Under the pieces are notes generated by a model, which saw nothing but the letters and a program-made list of their open reading frames with translations, ran no database searches and was not told where the DNA came from. Both the position numbers and the translations under genes were made by a program. A stretch of 34,790 nt of DNA from contig BOAU01000013.1 in assembly GCA_026002025.1 (NCBI GenBank), forward strand, positions 1 to 34,790, given 5' to 3'. Position 1 is the stretch's first letter. Every line of letters starts with the position of its first letter. Source of the stretch: Spirochaetia bacterium. GTDB lineage: Bacteria > Spirochaetota > Spirochaetia > Treponematales > Breznakiellaceae. This document shows, one piece after another, positions 26,001-31,409 of the stretch.

Positions 26001-26228
26001 CTAACGAGTAAGCCATTCCGGTCCAAATTCTGCCTCCGCCTCAGAAAGGTTAAAACCATTTTTAATCAAGAACTCAGGGCCGATCATATCCTTACACCAT
26101 TTCGCCAAATAAGGGGCCAAGGGTATTTGTTTCCAAACCCGGTCCGCTTCCTCCGGCTGTCCGGCGTCCTTCAATTCAATGCTTTTCACTATCAAGGCTA
26201 GTTTGTCATGTAAGCTCATCTGTTCCAT
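26001..26228 (-). CDS. Hypothetical 75-residue protein
   Basis: An unrecognised, mostly helical protein: LHDKLALIVKSIELKDAG, then PLAPYLAKWCKDMIGPEF and a closing LSEAEAEFGPEWLTR. The ATG at 26228 has GGAGGG 8 nt upstream, which decides against the longer frame to 26285. It is followed 13 bp later by the frameshifted gene, and the pair has the size and spacing of a toxin-antitoxin or other small two-gene module, but I cannot name a family. Confidence 0.6.
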   Translation of the reverse strand: MEQMSLHDKLALIVKSIELKDAGQPEEADRVWKQIPLAPYLAKWCKDMIGPEFLIKNGFNLSEAEAEFGPEWLTR

Positions 26229-26556
26229 GCTGCTATCCCTCCGTATCATCAACCCATCTATAGCATGAAAGCCCCACCCTGACAACCCGCCTCCCCTCCC
26301 ACACAGGAATTGCCGAAACTGCCCATAAAACTACCGCACAAACCATCGGCGCTCTGGTTCGGGAAAAAATCGCCCTGGACATACCAGGCGCCTTTTTCTT
26401 CTCCGGCGTAAAAAAAGCCCGGTCTATTACTAAACCGGGCCGGACAAACTTACGGTCTGATACTTTTGTTCCCGCTCCGGCTCTGGTATCACCTTTCTTT
26501 ACCTCAATTCTTGCTCTTTCCGGCGTTTTGTGGTAGAATGGCAACAGGAGGCTGAA
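26229..26556. other. Gap holding a terminator copy and a direct repeat
   Basis: No complete gene lies in these 328 bp. They contain a plus-strand hairpin with T-run (CCTGG/CCAGG, about 26369-26398), terminator module copy 1 (26403-26476) and the left 17-bp direct repeat (26480-26496). AGGAGG at 26547 belongs to the antitoxin gene. Confidence 0.7.
26403..26476 (-). terminator. 74-bp terminator module, copy 1 (orphan)
   Basis: On the minus strand, GCCCGGT pairs with ACCGGGC around a 9-10 nt loop and T7 follows. The full 74-bp module, from GGCGTAAAAAAAGCCC to ACGGTCTGATACTTTTG on the plus strand, recurs at 27261 and 29027 with one or two changes. No minus-strand gene precedes this copy. Confidence 0.8.
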
Positions 26557-26781
26557 ATGAGCGAACTCGCCGTTTTGCACCGTGAAATTGATACCCTTCC
26601 CCAACATTGTGTGGGTGACGTGCTGGATCAGGAAGCACAAGAGGATTTGGATGAATCCAATGACGAACCCAATGAGGAAACCATCGCCGCCATTGAGGAG
26701 ACTCGCGCTATGATGAGGGGGGAGATTCCTTCCATTGAATTTGACTCCGCCGAAGCGTTTTTGGCGGATCTGAAGAGTTAA
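26557..26781 (+). CDS. Antitoxin of a YafQ-type pair
   Basis: A 74-residue acidic protein. The N-terminus, LAVLHREIDTLPQHCVGDVLD, resembles short DUF2281-like antitoxin starts, and the C-terminus, ETRAMMRGEIPSIEFDSAEAFLADL, resembles the toxin-binding end of RelB/DinJ proteins. It is therefore best read as a RelB-like antitoxin with an unusual N-terminus. The ATG at 26557 has AGGAGG 4-5 nt upstream, which decides the start over 26530. The toxin gene follows after 3 bp. Confidence 0.75.
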   Translation: MSELAVLHREIDTLPQHCVGDVLDQEAQEDLDESNDEPNEETIAAIEETRAMMRGEIPSIEFDSAEAFLADLKS

Positions 26782-26784
26782 ACC

Positions 26785-27078
26785 ATGCTGAGACCCCGGC
26801 GCAACGGTATATTCAAGCGGGAATACGCCCTGGCAGAGAAGCGGGGCAAGGATATGAGCAAAATCATCGGCGTAATGGAGTTGCTCATCAACGAGCAGCC
26901 TTCGGACTTTAGTCCGCCGCCGCCGGAACGCAAGGATCATCCCCTGAAAGGCACATACAAAGATTCCCGGGAGTGTCATATTCAGGGTGATTGGGTTCTT
27001 GTCTATGAAATTATTCCGGCGCAGGGCGTGATTGCCTTTCAGCGCACCGGAACCCATTCCGATCTATTCAAAAAATAA
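26785..27078 (+). CDS. YafQ-family (RelE superfamily) mRNA interferase toxin
   Basis: A 97-residue toxin of the YafQ type, which cuts mRNA on the ribosome. The residues known to matter in E. coli YafQ are all present: His52 in DHPLKG, His65 and Asp69 in ECHIQGDW, and His91 with Phe95 in THSDLF. N-terminal FKREYALAEKRGKD fits the family. Active-site completeness suggests a working toxin. It is transcribed with the antitoxin upstream (3-bp gap) and followed by repeat sequence. The DinJ-YafQ order, antitoxin first, is conserved. Confidence 0.9.
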   Translation: MLRPRRNGIFKREYALAEKRGKDMSKIIGVMELLINEQPSDFSPPPPERKDHPLKGTYKDSRECHIQGDWVLVYEIIPAQGVIAFQRTGTHSDLFKK

Positions 27079-27121
27079 CAGCATCTCCCGCTCTGGTATC
27101 ACCTTTTTCAACGAAAAAAAT

Positions 27122-27232
27122 AAACCACAGACCTCACAGACCTCACAGACAACACTGACAAAAGAAATGAAATTTCAAAACAAAAGTCCGTGCCCTCCCC
27201 CGCGTGAGCGGGTTCTTGTGTGGTCAGTGGTT
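27122..27232. repeat. Palindromic element, inverted relative of the one at 4678
   Basis: It begins AAACCACAGACC and ends GTGGTCAGTGGTT. Its inner part (about 27180-27222, CAAAAGTCCGTG through GCGGGTTCTTGTG) is the reverse complement of 4690-4730 with only a few changes. The terminal arms are less well kept than at 4678. Confidence 0.7.
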
Positions 27233-27260
27233 ATCCTCGCCCTCCTTGCCTTTTTCTTCT

Positions 27261-27334
27261 CCGGCGTAAAAAAAGCCCGGTCTATTACTAAACCGGGCCG
27301 GACATACTTACGGTCTGATACTTTTGTTGCCGCT
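27261..27334 (-). terminator. 74-bp terminator module, copy 2
   Basis: Same stem and T-run as copies 1 and 3, one base different from copy 3. It follows directly after the lipoprotein-tail remnant on the minus strand, just as copy 3 follows the intact lipoprotein gene. Confidence 0.8.
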
Positions 27335-27422
27335 TATTCCGGCGATCCCGCCTGTATCGTGTAGGTAGCACCCCAAGCCGTTTGATAGTCGGTCACTACG
27401 CTTGTCGGCTTCATTTGCATAG
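27334..27422 (-). pseudogene. Lipoprotein C-terminal tail remnant
   Basis: The minus strand encodes SVVTDYQTAWGATYTIQAGSPE and a stop. This matches the tail ETDYKTAWSTYSTKIDPAS of the lipoprotein ending at 29103, and the terminator module follows in both. No upstream lipoprotein sequence remains; the fragment is joined directly to a KilA-N fragment at about 27420. Confidence 0.65.
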
Positions 27423-27689
27423 CGGACTTATCCACATACCAAAATGAAACGCAATATCTTTATGCGCATAGGTGCCGCCATATCGCCCCGCTTTAGCGCT
27501 TATGCCAATGGCATTGGTTTTTTCTATCCAGAGCTTCACCGATAAAACAAAATTGTTACTTCCAGCCATATTTCTAATTGTACCGAATTCGGTATAATTA
27601 AAATCCGGGTTATAGAGGGCTTCCCATTCTCCTATATATTCAATCGTACTTTTCAAGCTAAGCCACTTAATGATGATATGTTCTCCCAA
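27411..27689 (-). pseudogene. KilA-N domain fragment
   Basis: The 92-residue frame contains the middle of a KilA-N domain, a phage-type DNA-binding module: KSTIEYIGEWEALYNPDFNY, then WIEKTNAIGISAKAGRYGG and TYAHKDIAFHFGMWISP. It breaks off right after WISP, where intact members continue with a helical FKLYLIKEFQRL-like part, and the last residues (LCK) come from the neighbouring lipoprotein-tail DNA. The N-terminus is also missing; the first start-like codon is TTG. Two-sided truncation makes it a remnant of phage-derived DNA. Confidence 0.8.
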
Positions 27690-27762
27690 AGAAACTACTG
27701 ATTAGGCCTAGTAGTGGTAATTATTCAAATTCTGGGGCCATTTCTTTGAGTTCTGTGGGGAA

Positions 27763-27865
27763 AACCACGAAAAAGACGAACACCACGAAAAATAAAATTT
27801 TCGTGGTGTTTCCTCCTCCTTCTTCTCCTTCTTCGCCGTTGCGGTTTTTCCTCCCTTTCGTGGTT
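27763..27865. repeat. Nested palindromic element (CCACGAA type)
   Basis: Outer arms AACCACGAA (27763-27771) and TTCGTGGTT (27857-27865); inner arms AACACCACGAAAA (27779-27791) and TTTTCGTGGTGTT (27798-27810). The interior is pyrimidine-rich on the plus strand. Its ends match those of the 4678-4777 element. Confidence 0.7.
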
Positions 27866-27895
27866 ATCTTCTTCTCTCCTCGCCTTTTTCCCCTT

Positions 27896-28103
27896 TTAAA
27901 AATGATACTCAATGCCGGCTTGTTTCATTATCTTATTTGCCATATGCCGCGATTTAATTTCACCATCCACCGGAAACGTGTGATTATTTATTGGACTAAA
28001 CCACACATCATGATCGCCTTTGCCATGCCGCTTAAAACTACATCCATTTATATCCAACTGCTCACGGACACGGGGCACCAAGTGCCTTTTCGTATTCCGC
28101 CAT
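27896..28103 (-). pseudogene. hicA: hicA-like toxin gene with a one-base frameshift
   Basis: A HicA-type mRNA interferase reading frame (REQLDINGCSFKRHGKG, DHDVWFSP, DGEIKSRHMANKIMKQAG, ending EYHF) has no proper start of its own; its first start-like codon is TTG at 28081. The natural ATG at 28103 overlaps the hicB stop (TGATG) and encodes MAEYEKAL, then runs into a stop. Removing one G near 28080 joins the two into a 68-residue HicA. The toxin is therefore probably inactive unless the frameshift is a sequencing error. Confidence 0.7.
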
Positions 28104-28318
28104 CAGGCGTAGGCCTTTGCGCGACGATGGGTGATAAAGTTTAGGTACGCCTCAGCATTCTTGCCGTTTTCGACAAGTATTTCAGGCGTTGCATGGCGTA
28201 CTCGTTCAATGAGCGTGTCAAAAGACCCAGATTCAAGCGCTATAGGTATATCATCATTTTCGGCTACCCATACCTTCGCCTCATCGTCCCATGTTAATAA
28301 TACGGTGTATTCTGCCAT
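28103..28318 (-). CDS. hicB: HicB-like antitoxin, DUF1902 domain
   Basis: A 71-residue protein starting AEYTVLLTWDDEAKVWVAENDDIPIALES, the DUF1902/HicB partial RNase-H-like fold, and ending in helix FDTLIERVRHATPEILVENG. It neutralises HicA by binding; no C-terminal DNA-binding domain is visible. AGGAGA lies 7 nt before the ATG, and a consensus promoter is just upstream. The stop overlaps the original hicA start. The antitoxin is intact while its toxin is frameshifted. Confidence 0.85.
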   Translation of the reverse strand: MAEYTVLLTWDDEAKVWVAENDDIPIALESGSFDTLIERVRHATPEILVENGKNAEAYLNFITHRRAKAYA

Positions 28319-28338
28319 TTCATTTTCTCCTGCCCCAA

Positions 28339-28367
28339 ATTATACCACACAACCGAGGTAAAGTCAA
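28339..28367 (-). promoter_or_regulatory. Promoter of hicBA
   Basis: TTGACT (28367-28362), a 17-bp spacer and TATAAT (28344-28339) on the minus strand, 20 bp before the hicB ATG. Both boxes are close to the sigma-70 consensus. Confidence 0.75.
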
Positions 28368-28386
28368 ACAAAACACCGCCACCTTG

Positions 28387-28420
28387 AAAAAAGGCTTGGA
28401 GACCTTTGCCCCCAAGCCTT
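28387..28420 (-). terminator. Terminator after the 28441 gene
   Basis: AAGGCTTGG (28391-28399) pairs with CCAAGCCTT (28412-28420), and the minus strand continues with a T6 run. It lies 20 bp past the stop of the small minus-strand gene at 28441-28650. Confidence 0.8.
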
Positions 28421-28440
28421 CCTTTTGTCCTCTGCGCTTT

Positions 28441-28650
28441 CTAAAACGCCGGTACGCGCTGCCGGGTGTGGGTGGTTTTTCCTCCCACACTCCTGGGGTG
28501 GGCGCCGGTTACGGCATTATGGGGGGCCTTTTGCCCGCGCCCTGCCTGGATAAACACAAGGGCCTTGGCCATCCCAAGAATTTCAGCCTGTTTTTTGCCG
28601 GATAAACGGCAAAAACCGCTTCCTAATAAGAGTACCTCATCATTGTCCAT
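28441..28650 (-). CDS. Small hypothetical protein
   Basis: A 69-residue frame with AAGGAG 6 nt before the ATG and a clear terminator after the stop, so it is a real transcription unit. The N-terminal 40 residues (MDNDEVLLLGSGFCRLSGKK then QAEILGMAKALVFIQAG) are helical and resemble the C-terminal helix pair of some XRE-type regulators; the last 25 residues look non-globular and may be read-through of unrelated DNA. It may be the tail of a once-larger regulator. No function assigned. Confidence 0.5.
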   Translation of the reverse strand: MDNDEVLLLGSGFCRLSGKKQAEILGMAKALVFIQAGRGQKAPHNAVTGAHPRSVGGKTTHTRQRVPAF

Positions 28651-28674
28651 TGTTTGCTCCTTTATTCGTATTGA

Positions 28675-28773
28675 AGGGGTCTAATACCCCGCCCTTTAGG
28701 GTGGTTAAAAGGTATTAGACCCCTGAATATAACCACCTTACGAGAACTACATACCTCGTCCTTTAGGGCGAGG
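28675..28773. mobile_element. IS200/IS605-like end hairpins without transposase
   Basis: AGGGGTCTAATACC (28675-28688) and GGTATTAGACCCCT (28711-28724) are a perfect 14-bp inverted repeat around CCGCCCTTTAGGGTGG. A second hairpin, CCTCGTCCTTTAGGGCGAGG (28754-28773), follows. CCGCCCTTTAGGGYGG-type hairpins are characteristic of IS605-family right ends. No tnpA or tnpB is present, so this is a remnant or a non-autonomous relative. Confidence 0.55.
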
Positions 28774-28791
28774 TTGTTGATTTTGGGGTAA

Positions 28792-29015
28792 ACGCAAAAA
28801 GTGCCTGTCACCTTTGCGTACCCCAAAAGAATTATTAACCACTAACCACACGGACAACACGGACTTTTGCTTTGATTTCTTTTTGTCCGTGCTGTCCGTG
28901 GTTTATTTTCTTCGCCTATGGTGCCTGTCACCTTTGCGTACCCTTCTTAAAATGAGTGCCTGTCACCAAAAAGCGGAACGGGCACTGTTCCTGCTCCGGC
29001 TCGGTGCCAGGCACC
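28792..29015. repeat. Cluster of REP-like palindromes (GTGCCTGTCACC)
   Basis: Cores at about 28801-28812, 28921-28932 and 28957-28968, plus GGTGCCAGGCACC at about 29003-29015. The first forms a longer hairpin, ACGCAAA ... TTTGCGT. The same family is seen at 4633 and 4802. Confidence 0.7.
28837..28903. repeat. Short copy of the CCAC/GTGG palindromic element
   Basis: It begins AACCACTAACCACACGGAC and ends GTCCGTGCTGTCCGTGGTT. It shares CACGGACTTTTGCTTTGA and TTTTTGTCCGTGCTGT with the 4678-4777 element but lacks the CGCG-rich inner hairpin. Confidence 0.75.
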
Positions 29016-29026
29016 TGTGCGCTTGC

Positions 29027-29100
29027 CCGGCGTAAAAAAAGCCCGGTCTATTACTAAACCGGGCCGGACAAACTTACGGTCTGATACTTTTGTTGCCGCT
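29027..29100 (-). terminator. 74-bp terminator module, copy 3, ending the lipoprotein operon
   Basis: Minus-strand stem GCCCGGT / ACCGGGC with T7, beginning 2-3 bp after the stop of the 29103 lipoprotein gene. It serves as that operon's terminator. Confidence 0.85.
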
Positions 29101-29102
29101 TA

Positions 29103-31400
29103 TTACGACGCCGGGTCTATTTTAGTACTGTAGGTACTCCACGCCGTTTTATAGTCGGTCTCTGCGCTTGCGGGTACATAGATTCTCAGCGAGGCCTTGG
29201 TATAGTTGAACACAGCAGTGCCATCCAGCGCCGTCAGAGGCGCCGTGGCCCGCAGTACATTTACCGTGGCCAGGTTGCTACAATAAGCGAACGCAGAGTC
29301 GCCGATAGTTTCAACGTTTTCGCCGATGGTAACCGTGGCCAGGCTGGTACTATAATAGAACGCACCCTCGCCGATAGAAGTAACGCTGGCGGGGATGGTA
29401 ACCGTGGCCAGGCTGAGACACCAATTGAACGCATAGTCGCCGATAGTTTCAACGCTTTCGCCGATAGTAACCATGTCCAGGCTGTGACAGTCCCCGAACG
29501 CATTCCCGCCGATAGAAGTAACGCTGTTGGGGATGGTAATCGAGGTCAGGCCGCTACAGCCATAGAACGCCCTCTCGCCGATAGAAGTAACGCCGTTTGG
29601 GATGGTATATGCAGAACCTTTACCCGCCGGATATGTTATCAACTCCGTACCTGATTTGTTAAACAAAACTCCGCCAATATCTTTATAATTGGGATTACTT
29701 CCATTTACGGATATTGCGCTGAGATTACTACAGTCACCGAACGCGGACTCGCCGATAGAAATAACGCTGCCGGGGATGGTAACCGAGGCCAGGTCGCTAC
29801 AGCCCTGGAACGCCCCATCGCCGATAGTTTCAACGCTGTCGCCGATGGTAACCGACTCCAGGCTGTAGCAGCCCTCGAACGCCCCATCGCCGATAGCGGT
29901 AACACTGTTGCCGATGGTAATCGTGGTCAGGTTGGAATTGTAAGCGAATGAAAAGCCGTCGAGAGAGGTAACACCGTTGCCGATGGTAACCGTGGTCAGG
30001 TTGCTGCAGTTATAGAACGCATCGTTGCCGATAGAAGTAACGCTGTTGGGGATGGTAACCGAGTTCAGGTCGCTACAGTTATAGAACGCATAGTCGCCGA
30101 TAGTTTCAACGCTGTTGCCGATGGTAACCGAGGCTAGGCTGTTACAGCCATCGAACGCCCCCTCGCCGATAGAAGTAACGCTGGCGGGGATGGTAACCGA
30201 GTTCAGACCGTAACAGCCAGAGAACGCATAGTCGCCGATAGAAGTAACGCTGTCGCCGATGGTAACCGAGTTCAGGCCGTTACAGTCCTGGAACGCAGAT
30301 TCGCCGATAGTTTCCAGCTCATCGGGCAAGGTAATGGACACAAGATTGCTCTTATTCGATCTGTTACTCATAGCAGAATAAGTAATATTCGGAATACTGG
30401 TAAAGGTACAGCCGCTCAGATCGTAGGCAACATAGACGCCGCTGGGAAGCGCATCAAAAAGTTCGTGCAGGGGATCGGTGCCCGAGCCCTTGTCTCCCGA
30501 AAACGGACTACTCGCCGCGGTAATTGCGATTGAAACAACGATAGGATCACCCGGGCTTGCGCCGCCGCCTGCCGCCGCCATATCAGCGATAAGTGTAGAC
30601 AAATCGCTCAGATTACTTGCGTCAATTGATAGTGGTAAGGCCAAATCAAAGGTAAAATCGGCCGCCGTAAAATCAAACCCGGTTACATCGGTGGTCAAAT
30701 TCTGATAGATATGCACCACTTCCGTTTTCCCGGCGGTTTTACCGCCGTCACTCAGGGCAGCCGTAATCACATAGTACCCGGCGGCTACCGACGCCTCTGT
30801 TCCCGAACTGGTGGTCGCCGTGATCGTTGCCGTGCTTTTCAAATCAGTAGTCCCTGGAACGCCCAGCTTTTTCCAGGTGAGGGAATCAAGCGTTGCCCCC
30901 ACCGGATAGGTGACGGTGTAGGTGAGTGTTCCGGTTCCCTCGCTTGTCACCGGTTCCAAGGTGACGCTGACGCCGGTGGAGACGCCCTCGTTAACCGTAA
31001 AGGCGGCGGGGGTGCTGCCGCTTGCCACCAGGTTAGTATGCCCTGCTTCAAGGTAGGCATCCACCGTAAGGTTCCAGTCTCCCGTTGTCAGGGTGAAGTC
31101 GTTGCCAACAGGGGTTTTCACTTCCCCTACCGCTTCCGCTTCATCTTTGGTAAAGGTATACACAAAGTGAAGTGTAGACTCGACTGGCTGGCCGGGGAAG
31201 ATAGTCCGCACCGAGGCAGCCGGGGCAAAGTCCTCACCCGCGATGGACACCCGCACCCGCCCGGTTCCCGACTCCGTTGCAATTCCCCCGTCGAGTGACG
31301 GGGAAAGGGGGTTACTACAAGCGGCAAACAGAAGTGCCGCTCCCACAATAAAGCCGCATAAGGCTTTCGGACCGATGGTCCGCATCATAAACTTTTTCAT
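29103..31400 (-). CDS. BspA-like leucine-rich repeat lipoprotein
   Basis: A 765-residue lipoprotein with lipobox LFAAC (Cys28). Residues about 45-330 are beta-rich, with no recognised family but Ig-like strands. Residues about 360-745 contain fourteen LRR_5 (BspA/TpLRR) units of 23 residues with pattern TSIGxxAFxxCxxLxxVTIPxSV, alternating TSIG and ETIG starts, with one longer insert (NPNYKDIGGVLFNKSGTEL) typical of the family. BspA-like proteins are surface adhesins elsewhere; that role is inferred. The start has AGGAGG 5-6 nt upstream and lies 9 bp after the previous stop, so it is the second gene of the operon. Confidence 0.92.
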   Translation of the reverse strand: MKKFMMRTIGPKALCGFIVGAALLFAACSNPLSPSLDGGIATESGTGRVRVSIAGEDFAPAASVRTIFPGQPVESTLHFVYTFTKDEAEAVGEVKTPVGNDFTLTTGDWNLTVDAYLEAGHTNLVASGSTPAAFTVNEGVSTGVSVTLEPVTSEGTGTLTYTVTYPVGATLDSLTWKKLGVPGTTDLKSTATITATTSSGTEASVAAGYYVITAALSDGGKTAGKTEVVHIYQNLTTDVTGFDFTAADFTFDLALPLSIDASNLSDLSTLIADMAAAGGGASPGDPIVVSIAITAASSPFSGDKGSGTDPLHELFDALPSGVYVAYDLSGCTFTSIPNITYSAMSNRSNKSNLVSITLPDELETIGESAFQDCNGLNSVTIGDSVTSIGDYAFSGCYGLNSVTIPASVTSIGEGAFDGCNSLASVTIGNSVETIGDYAFYNCSDLNSVTIPNSVTSIGNDAFYNCSNLTTVTIGNGVTSLDGFSFAYNSNLTTITIGNSVTAIGDGAFEGCYSLESVTIGDSVETIGDGAFQGCSDLASVTIPGSVISIGESAFGDCSNLSAISVNGSNPNYKDIGGVLFNKSGTELITYPAGKGSAYTIPNGVTSIGERAFYGCSGLTSITIPNSVTSIGGNAFGDCHSLDMVTIGESVETIGDYAFNWCLSLATVTIPASVTSIGEGAFYYSTSLATVTIGENVETIGDSAFAYCSNLATVNVLRATAPLTALDGTAVFNYTKASLRIYVPASAETDYKTAWSTYSTKIDPAS

Positions 31401-31409
31401 GTGTTCCTC

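Larger units (their letters stand above)
26480..27106. repeat. 17-bp direct repeats flanking the YafQ-type pair
   Basis: GCTCTGGTATCACCTTT occurs identically at 26480-26496 and 27090-27106, bracketing the antitoxin-toxin pair and little else. This suggests the pair was inserted as a cassette or that the site was duplicated. Confidence 0.7.
28651..29026. other. Gene-free gap with hairpins and REP-like palindromes
   Basis: Together with the adjoining terminator copy, about 450 bp hold no gene. Contents in order: a 50-bp inverted repeat (28675-28724), a second hairpin (28754-28773), a palindromic REP-like unit (28792-28819), a CCAC/GTGG element (28837-28903), and further REP-like cores at 28919, 28957 and 29003. 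Confidence 0.8.

Noticed and set aside
26233..27057. A 274-codon minus-strand frame across the YafQ-type pair
   Set aside because: It spans the terminator copy, a direct repeat and two well-supported plus-strand genes with Shine-Dalgarno and catalytic residues.
29130..30330. Regular spaced repeats that could suggest a CRISPR array
   Set aside because: The 69-bp period encodes 23-residue LRR_5 units in frame within a lipoprotein, with no constant repeat and unique spacer pattern.
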